A stretch of DNA of 58,195 nucleotides from an uncultured Christensenella sp. (GCA_910578765.1 CAJTRW010000005.1:1-58195); one strand, 5' to 3'; counted from the first letter of the stretch, positions 1 to 7,899 are shown. The notes: a model not told the origin generated them from the letters alone. Numbers and translations: made by a program.

Positions 1-84
1 GACAATAGGGTGCGCAAACCGTCGGTAAGCCTCGGACAGAATGACAATACGGTGCGCAAACCGTCGGCAAGCCTCGGACAGAAT
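1..84. repeat. Two tandem copies of a 42-bp unit
   Basis: Positions 1-42 and 43-84 are the same 42-bp unit with two differences. A third copy may begin at 85 but diverges after six bases. The unit starts at the window edge, so the array may be longer on the left. No reading frame or RNA family is recognised in it. The stretch 146-240 that follows the repeats shows nothing recognisable. Confidence 0.9.
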
Positions 85-145
85 GACATAAATACACTAT
101 TATTCTTAACGCACGCTATGTCATCCTGAACGCAGTGAAGGATCT
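75..145. repeat. Dispersed intergenic repeat with inverted halves
   Basis: Bases 75-90 (ending in AGAATGACATA) and 117-132 (starting TATGTCATCCTG) are inverted copies matching at 14 of 16 positions, separated by 26 bases. Bases 119-145 resemble a short intergenic repeat of the TGTCATCCTGA...GAAGGATCT type that I recall as common in many bacterial genomes. The arrangement could fold into a hairpin or represent a small non-coding mobile repeat. Function is unknown. Confidence 0.55.
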
Positions 146-252
146 GACAGCCTTCTCACTTGGGAGGTTACTTGGTGACGGATAAGGGTAAACTCATAAC
201 ACAACATATAGTATTGATAAAAAATTATTTATACAATATTTAGTGTTTTTAT

Positions 253-281
253 TTGACATCGGCATATCCGTCTGTTAAAAT
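253..281 (+). promoter_or_regulatory. Sigma-A promoter of the pfl operon
   Basis: TTGACA (253-258), 17 bases, then TAAAAT (276-281). Transcription would start near 288, just upstream of the riboswitch and 128 bases before pflA. Confidence 0.8.
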
Positions 282-297
282 GGTAATAACTTAAAGG

Positions 298-375
298 CAG
301 GCGGCAACTGACGAGTTTTGCGGACCAACCGCAGGGAAGCCGTTCCTGTAACGTTTGTCGTTCGTCTGGGCATGG
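298..375 (+). promoter_or_regulatory. ZTP riboswitch (pfl motif) upstream of pflA-pflB
   Basis: The leader matches the ZTP/pfl RNA layout. A first domain carries the conserved block AACUGACG (306-313), a small GCGG...CCGC hairpin (320-332), then GGGAAGCC (334-341) that closes back on GGC (303-305). After a linker, the conserved 3' element CGUCUGGGCA lies at 363-372. ZTP riboswitches sense the purine intermediate ZMP/ZTP, which accumulates when 10-formyl-tetrahydrofolate is short, and they often control one-carbon genes. The 3' element overlaps the 5' arm of the terminator at 367-391, which is how known transcriptional ZTP switches work: ligand binding would prevent termination. Pyruvate formate-lyase makes formate, the one-carbon donor, so the control makes metabolic sense. 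The assignment is from memory of the consensus, not from a covariance search. Confidence 0.8.
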
Positions 376-403
376 TTATTAAAACCGCCCATTTTTTGTT
401 CTT
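367..403 (+). terminator. Riboswitch expression-platform terminator
   Basis: TGGGC (367-371) pairs with GCCCA (387-391) and an inner GGTT pairs with AACC, leaving a two-base bulge and a four-base loop. Six T residues follow (392-397). The 5' arm is shared with the conserved 3' element of the ZTP aptamer, so aptamer folding and termination exclude each other. Confidence 0.75.
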
Positions 404-415
404 TACGGAAAAATT

Positions 416-1129
416 ATGAAAGGTTACATTCATTCGTTCGAATCCTTCGGCACGGTCGACGGGCCGGGTATACGTTTTGTCGTGTTTATGCAGGGTTGCC
501 CCATGCGCTGCCTGTACTGTCACAACCCCGACACATGGCAATTTTCCGCGGGAAAACAGTTTTCTCCCAAAGAGGTGTTTGAAAACGCTTTAAAATACAA
601 AAGCTATATGTCGGACGGCGGCGTTACCGTAAGCGGCGGAGAACCGCTTATGCAGACAGAATTCGTAACCGAGCTTTTTTCTCTGTTGAAGCAAAGGGGT
701 ATACACACCGCGCTCGATACTTCGGGTATTACTTTTGATAAAAACAACACGGCGGAAATAGACGGGCTTTTGAAATATACCGATTTGGTTTTGCTGGATA
801 TAAAACATATCGACGAGAAAGAGCATATAAAGCTTACGGGTCATTCCAACAAAAACGTATTGGATTTTGCGCGGTATCTTTCGGCAACGGGCAAGCCCGT
901 TTGGATACGGCACGTGCTTGCCGCCGGAATAACGGACGACGATAAATATCTTAAAAGGCTTAAAGAATTTATTGACACGCTTAAAAACGTTGAAAAAACA
1001 GAAATTTTACCCTATCATTCAATGGGTGAGGTAAAGTACGAAAAACAGGGTATTCCCTATCAGTTGAAAGGTGCGCTTCCGCCTACGGAGGAGCGTATAC
1101 GCAACGCGAAATTAATTTTGACGAGGTAA
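416..1129 (+). CDS. pflA: Pyruvate formate-lyase-activating enzyme
   Basis: A 237-aa radical-SAM enzyme that installs the glycyl radical on pyruvate formate-lyase. The CxxxCxxC cluster motif is at residues 28, 32 and 35 (CPMRCLYC), preceded by the family signature GTVDGPGIR. The SAM-binding SGGEP segment follows near residue 79. Length agrees with the family (about 245). The ATG at 416 follows a short GGAA ribosome-binding site. It lies four bases before pflB, so the two are co-transcribed. The order activase-then-lyase is the reverse of E. coli pflB-pflA. Expression should be governed by the ZTP riboswitch upstream. Confidence 0.96.
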   Translation: MKGYIHSFESFGTVDGPGIRFVVFMQGCPMRCLYCHNPDTWQFSAGKQFSPKEVFENALKYKSYMSDGGVTVSGGEPLMQTEFVTELFSLLKQRGIHTALDTSGITFDKNNTAEIDGLLKYTDLVLLDIKHIDEKEHIKLTGHSNKNVLDFARYLSATGKPVWIRHVLAAGITDDDKYLKRLKEFIDTLKNVEKTEILPYHSMGEVKYEKQGIPYQLKGALPPTEERIRNAKLILTR

Positions 1130-1133
1130 ACTT

Positions 1134-3389
1134 ATGGATTGTAAAGCTTGGGAAGGTTTTAAAAAAGGCAAATGGAGCGTAGAAGTCAACGTACGCGACT
1201 TTATCCAGTCTAATTATACCCCTTACGAGGGTGACGGGCAATTTCTTGCGCCGCCTACCGCGGCGACTAAAAAGCTTTGGGAAGAAATTTTAAAGCTGTC
1301 CGAAGCGGAAAGAAAAGCGGGCGGCGTTCTCGACGCGGATACTTCAACGGTTTCCACGCTTACTTCGCATGCGGCGGGATATATAGACGAAAAGCTTGAA
1401 AAAATAGTCGGCTTGCAGACCGATAAGCCGTTTAAACGCGCGTTGCAGCCTTTCGGCGGAATAAAAATGGCGGAACAGGCTTTAAATATGTACGGTTACG
1501 AAATCGACCCCGAAGTTAAAAACATATTTACGCATTACCGCAAGTCTCATAACGACGGCGTTTACGACGCATACACACCCGAAATGCGCCGCGCCCGCCG
1601 CGCACATATCCTTACGGGACTTCCCGACACATACGGCAGGGGAAGAATAGTGGGCGACTACCGCCGCGTTGCTTTGTACGGCGTAGATTACCTTATCGAG
1701 CGTAAGGAGCGCGACAAGCTTTTAACCGACGGCGATATGACGCCGGACAAAATACGCAACCGCGAAGAACTGTCAGAGCAGATTAAAGCGCTTAAAGCGT
1801 TAAAAAAGCTTGCCGAAATTTACGGCCGCGATATTTCATCGCCCGCGGAAACGGCGGCGCAAGCTATTCAGGCGCTTTATTTCGGCTACCTTGCGGCGGT
1901 CAAAGACCAAAACGGCGCGGCAATGTCAATAGGCAGAAATTCCACCTTCCTCGATATTTATATCCAGCGCGACATAGAGCGCGGAATTTTGACCGAGGAG
2001 GGCGCGCAGGAGCTTATAGACCATTTTGTAATGAAGCTGAGAATTATAAAGTTCATGCGCATCAAGGAATATAACGAGCTGTTCTCCGGCGACCCGACCT
2101 GGGTTACGGAATCTATCGGCGGTATGGGCGTGGACGGCAGAACTCTCGTAACAAAATCTTCTTTCAGAATTTTGCACACGCTTGAAAATCTCGGACCCGC
2201 GCCCGAACCCAACCTTACGGTTTTGTGGTCGGTAAATCTGCCCGAAGCGTTTAAAAAATTCTGTGCGCAGACTTCGATAAAAACTTCCGCAATCCAATAT
2301 GAAAGCGACGATTTGATGCGCCCCGAAATGGGTGACGATTATTGTATAGCGTGCTGCGTAAGCTGTATGCGCGTGGGTAAGGACATGCAGTTTTTCGGCG
2401 CGCGCGCCAATCTTGCAAAGTGTCTTCTTTACGCTATCAACGGCGGCAAGGACGAGCTTATAAAGGATAAAACCACGGGCAAGGCTTTGCAGGTGTCTCC
2501 GGAATTTTCTCCCGTTACAGGCGACGGCGCGCTTGATTTCGAAGAGGTGAAAGAAAAGTACGAGCAGATGATGGACTGGCTGGCGAGACTTTACGTCAAC
2601 GTATTGAATCTTATCCATTATATGCACGACAAATACAGTTACGAAGCGCTTGAAATGGCTTTGCACGACACCGAGGTCAGAAGATTTTTCGCTACGGGTA
2701 TCGCGGGGCTTTCGTGCGCGGCGGACTCTCTTTCGGCAATCAAATACGCAAAAGTTTACCCCGTACGCAACGGGGAGGGTATTGTTACCGATTTCAAAAT
2801 CGAGGGTGACTATCCCAAGTACGGCAACAACGACGACCGGGTGGACGAGCTTGCGGTTTGGCTTTTGAAAACCTTTATGGGTAAGGTAAAAAGTAACTAC
2901 ACCTACCGTGAAAGCGTGCCGACAACTTCCGTTCTTACGATTACAAGCAACGTCGTGTACGGTAAAAATACGGGCAATACCCCCGACGGCAGAAGGGCGG
3001 GAGAGCCGCTCGCACCCGGGGCAAATCCCATGCACGGCAGGGATAACAACGGCGCTTTGGCTTCCTTGGAGTCGGTTGCAAAGCTTCCGTATGAATACGC
3101 GCGCGACGGAATTTCTAATACGTTTTCCATTACGCCGGCCTCGCTCGGTAAAGAGAGTGCAGAGCGCGTAAATAACCTTGTCCACATGCTGGACGGGTAC
3201 GTCACCGACGGCGGTCATCATCTCAACGTAAACGTTTTCAGCCGCGACACGCTTCTGGACGCGCAGGCGCACCCCGAAAAATATCCGCAGCTTACGATAA
3301 GGGTTTCCGGCTATGCGGTTAATTTCAACAAGCTCACGCGCGAGCAGCAGAACGACGTAATTTCCCGTACAATCCACCAAAATTTTTAA
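1134..3389 (+). CDS. pflB: Formate acetyltransferase (pyruvate formate-lyase)
   Basis: A 751-aa glycyl-radical enzyme that converts pyruvate and CoA to acetyl-CoA and formate under anaerobic conditions. The paired catalytic cysteines are in the IACCVS segment near residue 408, and the glycyl-radical loop RVSGYAV lies near the C-terminus followed by NFNKLTREQQ, as in E. coli PflB (760 aa). A GAGG ribosome-binding site precedes the ATG at 1134. It is the second gene of the pfl operon. Formate from this reaction feeds 10-formyl-tetrahydrofolate, which fits the upstream riboswitch and the folate genes thyA-folA that follow. No strong terminator is visible after it; bases 3468-3498 hold a weak inverted repeat AATTGAC/GTCAATT. 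Confidence 0.97.
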   Translation: MDCKAWEGFKKGKWSVEVNVRDFIQSNYTPYEGDGQFLAPPTAATKKLWEEILKLSEAERKAGGVLDADTSTVSTLTSHAAGYIDEKLEKIVGLQTDKPFKRALQPFGGIKMAEQALNMYGYEIDPEVKNIFTHYRKSHNDGVYDAYTPEMRRARRAHILTGLPDTYGRGRIVGDYRRVALYGVDYLIERKERDKLLTDGDMTPDKIRNREELSEQIKALKALKKLAEIYGRDISSPAETAAQAIQALYFGYLAAVKDQNGAAMSIGRNSTFLDIYIQRDIERGILTEEGAQELIDHFVMKLRIIKFMRIKEYNELFSGDPTWVTESIGGMGVDGRTLVTKSSFRILHTLENLGPAPEPNLTVLWSVNLPEAFKKFCAQTSIKTSAIQYESDDLMRPEMGDDYCIACCVSCMRVGKDMQFFGARANLAKCLLYAINGGKDELIKDKTTGKALQVSPEFSPVTGDGALDFEEVKEKYEQMMDWLARLYVNVLNLIHYMHDKYSYEALEMALHDTEVRRFFATGIAGLSCAADSLSAIKYAKVYPVRNGEGIVTDFKIEGDYPKYGNNDDRVDELAVWLLKTFMGKVKSNYTYRESVPTTSVLTITSNVVYGKNTGNTPDGRRAGEPLAPGANPMHGRDNNGALASLESVAKLPYEYARDGISNTFSITPASLGKESAERVNNLVHMLDGYVTDGGHHLNVNVFSRDTLLDAQAHPEKYPQLTIRVSGYAVNFNKLTREQQNDVISRTIHQNF

Positions 3390-3554
3390 AACTTTTACGT
3401 ATGGATATCGACGGCTTTCCCAAAAAGATTACAATACAAAAAATCAAGAGAGGTTTACCCGAAAAACAATTGACAAAAAGCTTTTCTATCCGTCAATTTA
3501 AACAAATTGTTGAAAATCGATAAATTTACCGTTTTTTTTGTTTCCTTACAAAGG

Positions 3555-3583
3555 TTGACTAATTTTCGGTCGGGTGTTAAAAT
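3555..3583 (+). promoter_or_regulatory. Promoter of thyA-folA
   Basis: TTGACT (3555-3560), 17 bases, TAAAAT (3578-3583). The position just before 3603 shows that translation starts at the ATG at 3603 and not at an in-frame upstream codon at 3507, which lies upstream of the promoter. Confidence 0.75.
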
Positions 3584-3602
3584 ATTAAGCACGGAGATTA
3601 CT

Positions 3603-4433
3603 ATGAGCAGAGCAGACGACATATTTATATCGAATATGCGCGACATTATGGAAAACGGAGTATGGGACACGGATTTGAATGTTCGCCCCAAGTGGAGCGA
3701 CGGTACGGACGCCCATACCGTGAAAAAATTCGGTATAGTCAACAGGTACGATTTACGGAAAGAGTTTCCCATTCTTACTATAAGGCGCACTTTTTTCAAA
3801 TCCTGCATAGACGAGCTTTTATGGATATGGCAGAAAAAGAGCAATAATACAAGGGATTTAAATTCAAAAATCTGGGACCAGTGGGCGGACGAAAACGGCA
3901 GTATTGGCAAGGCGTACGGCTATCAGCTTGGCGTAAAGCACAAGTATAAGGAAGGGGAATTCGACCAGGTCGACAGGGTGCTGTACGACTTGAAAAACAA
4001 TCCCGCCAGCCGTCGCATTATGACAAATATTTACAATTTTCAAGACCTGCACGAAATGAACCTTTATCCCTGCGCCTATTCCATGACCTTCAACGTCAGC
4101 GGAGATACGTTAAACGGCATTTTAAACCAGCGCTCGAACGACATGCTTACGGCAAATAACTGGAACGTAGTCCAGTACGCCGTGCTTTTGATAATGTTTG
4201 CGCAGGTTTCGGGTCTGAAAGCGGGCGAGCTTGTGCATGTAATCGCGGACGCGCATATTTACGACAGACACGTCCCGATAGTCAAAGAGATAATAGATAT
4301 GCCGCGGTACGCCGCGCCGAAGTTGGAAGTGGACAAAGATATTAAAAACTTTTACGACTTTACGGTGGACAGCTTCAAGCTTGCAGATTATAAATACAAC
4401 GAAAAAAAATACGTTATACCTGTGGCGGAGTGA
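3603..4433 (+). CDS. thyA: Thymidylate synthase
   Basis: A 276-aa folate-dependent thymidylate synthase: dUMP plus methylene-tetrahydrofolate gives dTMP and dihydrofolate. The catalytic cysteine is in the LYPC segment near residue 157, followed by the phosphate- and dUMP-binding stretches QRSND and DAHIYDRH. The residue after the catalytic Cys is Ala where E. coli has His, so it is a divergent subtype. ACGGAG at 3591-3596 is the ribosome-binding site for the ATG at 3603. It is five bases upstream of folA, whose product recycles the dihydrofolate made here. Confidence 0.95.
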   Translation: MSRADDIFISNMRDIMENGVWDTDLNVRPKWSDGTDAHTVKKFGIVNRYDLRKEFPILTIRRTFFKSCIDELLWIWQKKSNNTRDLNSKIWDQWADENGSIGKAYGYQLGVKHKYKEGEFDQVDRVLYDLKNNPASRRIMTNIYNFQDLHEMNLYPCAYSMTFNVSGDTLNGILNQRSNDMLTANNWNVVQYAVLLIMFAQVSGLKAGELVHVIADAHIYDRHVPIVKEIIDMPRYAAPKLEVDKDIKNFYDFTVDSFKLADYKYNEKKYVIPVAE

Positions 4434-4438
4434 TTTAA

Positions 4439-4939
4439 ATGAAAGCTATTTTACATGCGGATAAAAACTGGGGTATAGGAAAAAGCAACGGACTAATGTT
4501 TTCCATACCTGCGGATATGAAATTTTTCAGGGAAACCACTACGGGCAACGTGGTCGTTATGGGGTCGAATACTTTAAAATCTTTCCCCGGCGGCAATCCG
4601 TTGAAAAACCGCACCAATATCGTTCTTTACCCCGACGGAGAGGAGCGCGGCGACTGTATTATCGTCCGTTCTTTGGAGGAGCTTTTTTCCGAGATAAAAA
4701 AATACGATAATGACGGAGTGTACGTTATAGGCGGAGCCATGATGTACAAAACGCTTTTGCCTTACTGCGACGAGGTGCTGGTGACAAAGGTAGACGCCGT
4801 GGGCGGTGCGGACGCGTTCTTTGAAAATCTGGACTTAAATCCCGATTTCACATTGGTGTACGAAAGCGAACCCGTCGAGACAAACGGTTATACCGTAAGA
4901 TTTACGACTTACAAAAACTTAAACGTTAAAAGCATTTGA
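4439..4939 (+). CDS. folA: Dihydrofolate reductase
   Basis: A 166-aa NADPH-dependent reductase that regenerates tetrahydrofolate from dihydrofolate. Visible family motifs are the N-terminal WGIGKSNGLMFSIPADM loop with the active-site Asp, VVMGSNTLKSFPG in the cofactor site, and VYVIGGAMMY toward the C-terminus. Length is typical (about 160). It forms a two-gene operon with thyA and is followed directly by a strong terminator. Confidence 0.95.
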   Translation: MKAILHADKNWGIGKSNGLMFSIPADMKFFRETTTGNVVVMGSNTLKSFPGGNPLKNRTNIVLYPDGEERGDCIIVRSLEELFSEIKKYDNDGVYVIGGAMMYKTLLPYCDEVLVTKVDAVGGADAFFENLDLNPDFTLVYESEPVETNGYTVRFTTYKNLNVKSI

Positions 4940-4953
4940 ATTTATTATGCTTT

Positions 4954-4983
4954 AAGCGGCGTGAAACTTCACGCCGCTTTTTT
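4954..4983 (+). terminator. Rho-independent terminator after folA
   Basis: AAGCGGCGTGA (4954-4964) pairs with TCACGCCGCTT (4969-4979) around a four-base loop. A T run continues to 4983. Confidence 0.92.
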
Positions 4984-5033
4984 CTGTGCGCATAGGATAT
5001 AATAACTGTATTTTTACTCGGAGATAAAATTTT

Positions 5034-5807
5034 GTGGAAGCATTTTACAATCTTGACGGCTGGTTGCAAGCTCTGATTGCTACAACGTTCACATGGGCGT
5101 TGACGGCGGCGGGCGCGCTTTTGGTCGTCTTTTGCAAAAAGGTAGGCACCGGCACGTTTGCGCTTATGATGAGCAGCGCGGCGGGCATAATGCTTGCGTC
5201 TACTTTTTTTTCGTTACTTTTGCCTGCCATCGAAATGTCGGGTGAATTTTCATATCTTGTACTTACCTGCGGTTTCGTGCTCGGCGGACTGCTTATAATC
5301 GTCACAGACGTTGTTTCTGGGAAGCTTAATTTGTTTTCGGGCAATGCAAATAAGCGCAGTTGCGCCGTCATGTGCGTCGCCGTGACGATGCACAATATTC
5401 CCGAAGGGCTTGCCGTGGGCGTGGCGTTCGGCGCTCTGTCGTCGGGCGGAAGCGTGGAGGCGGTTGCGGCTGTTATGCTTGCCGTCGGAATAGGAATTCA
5501 GAACTTCCCCGAAGGTATGTGCGTCGCCTTTCCGTTAAGGGCAAACGGCATGAGCAGGGCTAAATCCTTTTTTATAGGTCAGCTTTCGGGCGCGGTGGAA
5601 ATAGTCGCGGGCGTTACGGGCGCGCTTGCGGTTACGTTTGTGACGGGTATTCTTCCGTGGGCGCTTTCGTTTTCCGCGGGCGCCATGGTTGCGGTTGTCG
5701 CGTCGGAGCTTATTCCCGAATCCTTTTCCTCGGGCAAGATACGCGCGACGGCGGGTATTATAGCCGGATTTGCGTTGATGATGATTCTCGACCTCGCTTT
5801 CGGTTAA
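5034..5807 (+). CDS. zupT: ZIP-family metal (zinc) transporter
   Basis: A 257-aa membrane protein of the ZIP family, which imports zinc and related divalent metals into the cytoplasm. About eight hydrophobic segments are visible. The two metal-site helices carry HNIPEGLAVG (near residue 121) and QNFPEGMCVAFPL (near residue 158). The start is a GTG at 5034 preceded by GGAG at 5020-5023. A TATAAT at 4998-5003 gives a likely -10 box, but I see no good -35. The gene stands alone between the folA terminator and an SDR gene. Substrate is inferred from the family, and the symbol is by similarity to ZupT. Confidence 0.85.
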   Translation: MEAFYNLDGWLQALIATTFTWALTAAGALLVVFCKKVGTGTFALMMSSAAGIMLASTFFSLLLPAIEMSGEFSYLVLTCGFVLGGLLIIVTDVVSGKLNLFSGNANKRSCAVMCVAVTMHNIPEGLAVGVAFGALSSGGSVEAVAAVMLAVGIGIQNFPEGMCVAFPLRANGMSRAKSFFIGQLSGAVEIVAGVTGALAVTFVTGILPWALSFSAGAMVAVVASELIPESFSSGKIRATAGIIAGFALMMILDLAFG

Positions 5808-5846
5808 ACCGCGTATAATTTAAACGAATTTCCGCAACATAGTTGT

Positions 5847-6647
5847 ATGGAAAAAAAATACAAATCGACGGCGGTTGTCGTAGGCGGCAGTTCCGGCATA
5901 GGCTGTGAAACATGTTTAAGGCTTGCCAACCGCGGTTGGAACGTAATTAACGTTTCGCGCACTCCCTGTAAAAGCGCTAAGGTCAAAAGCGTAATAGCGG
6001 ACGTCGTTGCGGGCAGCACCTTTACGGACGCCATATCCACAGTGGGCAAAAAGTACGGGATAGACGTCCTTGTATATTGCGCGGGTTTTTCTATGGCGGC
6101 GCCCATAGAGTACGCAAAGGAAAGCGATTACCGTTACCTTTTCGACGTAAACTTTTTCGGCGCGCTCAAAGCAATGCAGGCGGCTATTCCGTTTATGAAG
6201 GACAGGGGCGGAAGAATAGTTCTTGTCGGCTCTATCGGGGGCGACGTTCCTATTATGTTCGACGCGTTTTATTCCGCCTCCAAAGCCGCGCTCGAAATGC
6301 TTGTGCGCGAAGCTTATTGCGAGTTGAAGCCTTACAACATAAAAGTAACCGCGTTTCTTCCGGGCGGTACGGCGACGGGCTTCACCTTCAAGCGCAAGGT
6401 GTATAGTGACGACGAAAATAAATCCTATGCGTCCAATCTGAACAGGGCGGTCGCCGCGCTTGCGGATATGGAGCAAAAGGGCATGTCTCCCGCCGAGGTT
6501 GCGGAGGATATATACGCGGTTCTTATTTCGGACAAGCCGCCCGTTGTCAAGGCGTGCGGTTTTAAAAATTCGGCTTACAGAATAATGTCGCACGTTATGC
6601 CCGAAAAAGTGACTTTGTATTTCAACGACAGGGCGTACAGGCAATGA
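5847..6647 (+). CDS. Short-chain dehydrogenase/reductase
   Basis: A 266-aa classical SDR oxidoreductase. The Rossmann nucleotide-binding motif GGSSGIG is at residues 13-19, the catalytic Ser is in LVGSIGG and the catalytic Tyr/Lys pair in YSASK. The C-terminal substrate-lid region is long and gives no clue to the substrate. A TATAAT at 5814-5819 suggests a promoter of its own with a short leader; no clear Shine-Dalgarno sequence is present before the ATG. It lies upstream of spoVAC on the same strand, but a role in sporulation is not supported by the sequence. Confidence 0.85.
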   Translation: MEKKYKSTAVVVGGSSGIGCETCLRLANRGWNVINVSRTPCKSAKVKSVIADVVAGSTFTDAISTVGKKYGIDVLVYCAGFSMAAPIEYAKESDYRYLFDVNFFGALKAMQAAIPFMKDRGGRIVLVGSIGGDVPIMFDAFYSASKAALEMLVREAYCELKPYNIKVTAFLPGGTATGFTFKRKVYSDDENKSYASNLNRAVAALADMEQKGMSPAEVAEDIYAVLISDKPPVVKACGFKNSAYRIMSHVMPEKVTLYFNDRAYRQ

Positions 6648-6722
6648 GGCGGGAATTCGACCTTTCACGCCGCGACGAGCGCGAAAGCTTTATTAAGACG
6701 GGCAAAACCGGAGGAATGAAAA

Positions 6723-7172
6723 ATGACAGGCAAGACGAAGGAAAACAATAACGAAAATTATCTCAATTACGTTAAAACGCAGGACCCGCCCACACAGCAC
6801 TTTAAAAACTGTCTTTCGGCTTTCGGCGTAGGCGGGCTTATTTGCTGTATAGGACAGTTTATAAGGTTCATGTTGGAATACGCGGGGCTGACCGGCGACG
6901 AGCTGGCGGGTACTACTTCGGTAATTCTCATTTTTATAGGTTGCTTTCTTACGGGGCTCGGCGTGTACGACAGAATAGGCAGACACGCAGGCGCAGGCTC
7001 TATAGTGCCGATTACCGGGTTTGCCAACAGCGTCACTTCGCCTGCAATAGAATTTAAAACGGAGGGGTGGATTTACGGCATGGCGGCGAAAATGTTTACC
7101 GTCGCGGGCGCGATTATAGTGTTCGGGGTATTTTCTGGCGTGCTTGTTGGTTTGGTCTACTTTTTTATATGA
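6723..7172 (+). CDS. spoVAC: Stage V sporulation protein AC
   Basis: A 149-aa membrane protein with four hydrophobic segments and the SpoVAC pattern FGVGGLICCIGQ...GAGSIVPITGFANSV. In Bacillus, SpoVAC is a mechanosensitive channel component of the SpoVA complex that moves dipicolinic acid into the forespore during sporulation and out during germination. The ATG at 6723 follows GGAGG at 6710-6714. The stop overlaps the spoVAD start (ATGATGA at 7169). A sigma-G promoter was looked for upstream but not convincingly found. Confidence 0.93.
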   Translation: MTGKTKENNNENYLNYVKTQDPPTQHFKNCLSAFGVGGLICCIGQFIRFMLEYAGLTGDELAGTTSVILIFIGCFLTGLGVYDRIGRHAGAGSIVPITGFANSVTSPAIEFKTEGWIYGMAAKMFTVAGAIIVFGVFSGVLVGLVYFFI

Positions 7173-7810
7173 TGAAAAAAGGCAATACTGTTTTTTTTAA
7201 AAACTCGCCGCGCATAGTTTCGTTTGCGGCAATATGCGGGTCTAAGGAAAAGGAAGGGATAATAGGCGAATACGCGGACGTAACCCTCGACGACGATATG
7301 TACAGTGAAAGCACTTTCGAAAAGGCGGAGTGCAAAATGCTTACCAACGCAATTTCTCTTACTATCGAAAAGGGAGGGTTAGAGGAAAAGGATATCGACG
7401 TAATGCTTTCCGGCGATTTGCTCAATCAGATAATTTCCGCAAGCTTTGCCGCAAGGGATTATAATTTCCCGTTTCTCGGCGTCTATTCGGCATGTTCGAC
7501 CATGAGCGAAAGTATCATGCTTGCGGCGATGATGGTAAACGCAGGGTACGTAAAGAGAGCCGTCGCCGCGACGGGGAGCCACTTTGCCTCCGCGGAAAGG
7601 CAGTACAGATATCCGCTCGAACTGGGCTGTACGCGTCCGCCGCAGGCGCAGTGGACGGTCACAGGCGCAGGCGGGTGCCTGGTCTCGTCCTCGGGCGACG
7701 GCGTTAAAATAACAAGCGCGACAATGGGCAGAGTATGCGATTACGGTGTGACCGACGTAAATAATATGGGGGCGGCAATGGCGCCCGCCGGTGCTATAAT
7801 AACACCATAG
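7169..7810 (+). CDS. spoVAD: SpoVAD, N-terminal part, interrupted by the 27.4-kb element
   Basis: Residues 1-207 are the N-terminal two thirds of SpoVAD, the thiolase-fold dipicolinic-acid-binding protein of the SpoVA complex. The conserved Cys of the fold is in SACSTMSES near residue 109. The frame runs cleanly through VNNMGAAMAPA, then crosses into element sequence after 7789 and adds six foreign residues (GAIITP) before TAG at 7808-7810. The missing C-terminal 125 residues are at 35189-35566. Joining the two at the shared CCCGCCG gives an in-frame 332-aa protein reading NMGAAMAPAAADTIMQHF. No frame damage is present in either part, which argues against an old dead pseudogene. The start is the first of two adjacent ATGs and overlaps the spoVAC stop. 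Confidence 0.93.
   Translation: MMKKGNTVFFKNSPRIVSFAAICGSKEKEGIIGEYADVTLDDDMYSESTFEKAECKMLTNAISLTIEKGGLEEKDIDVMLSGDLLNQIISASFAARDYNFPFLGVYSACSTMSESIMLAAMMVNAGYVKRAVAATGSHFASAERQYRYPLELGCTRPPQAQWTVTGAGGCLVSSSGDGVKITSATMGRVCDYGVTDVNNMGAAMAPAGAIITP
7766..7808. other. attL: left recombination junction in spoVAD
   Basis: This is half attB (spoVAD side) and half attP (element side). The centre is CC at 7784-7785, inside the 7-bp identity CCCGCCG (7784-7790) shared with the right junction. The left arm ATGGGGGC (7766-7773) lies at positions 11-18 from the centre and the right arm AACACCAT (7801-7808) at positions 16-23. That spacing difference is the known attB/attP difference for large serine integrases. 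Confidence 0.8.
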
Positions 7811-7899
7811 CGCACAGGGCGGTGCGGAACGGTTTAACACAAAAATTCGAAAGGAGATAGCGTCATTCCGCCCGCCGCGCTTTTTTTATTAAAAAAGCG
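7810..7899 (+). terminator. Double terminator at the left edge of the element
   Basis: A nested stem joins GCGC (7810-7813), GGCG (7818-7821) and CGGAA (7825-7829) with TTCCG (7866-7870), CGCC (7873-7876) and GCGC (7877-7880), followed by seven Ts. A second hairpin, CGCTTTTTT/AAAAAAGCG (7878-7899), overlaps it and could work on both strands. Together they would stop spoVA transcription entering the element and could stop transcription from the other side. Confidence 0.7.

Noticed and set aside
1926..3380. Long 484-codon open frame on the minus strand
   Set aside because: It lies entirely inside pflB, has no family resemblance and reflects codon bias of the real gene.
3507..3602. Extended N-terminus for thymidylate synthase
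   Set aside because: A good promoter (3555-3583) and ribosome-binding site place the start at 3603, and the extra residues do not fit the family.
6500..6722. Sigma-G promoter for the spoVA operon
   Set aside because: No segment matched both the -35 and -10 sigma-G consensus well enough to report.
6644..6751. 35-codon ORF overlapping the SDR stop (ATGA) and the spoVAC start
   Set aside because: It has no recognisable similarity, runs into spoVAC in another frame and contains that gene's ribosome-binding site; probably chance.
7067..7168. Upstream extension of the spoVAD frame
   Set aside because: It overlaps spoVAC coding sequence; the family start and the ATGA coupling place the real start at 7169.
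7169..7810. spoVAD as a simple decayed pseudogene
   Set aside because: Both halves are intact, the break is at a 7-bp direct match with integrase-type arms, and joining is exactly in frame.
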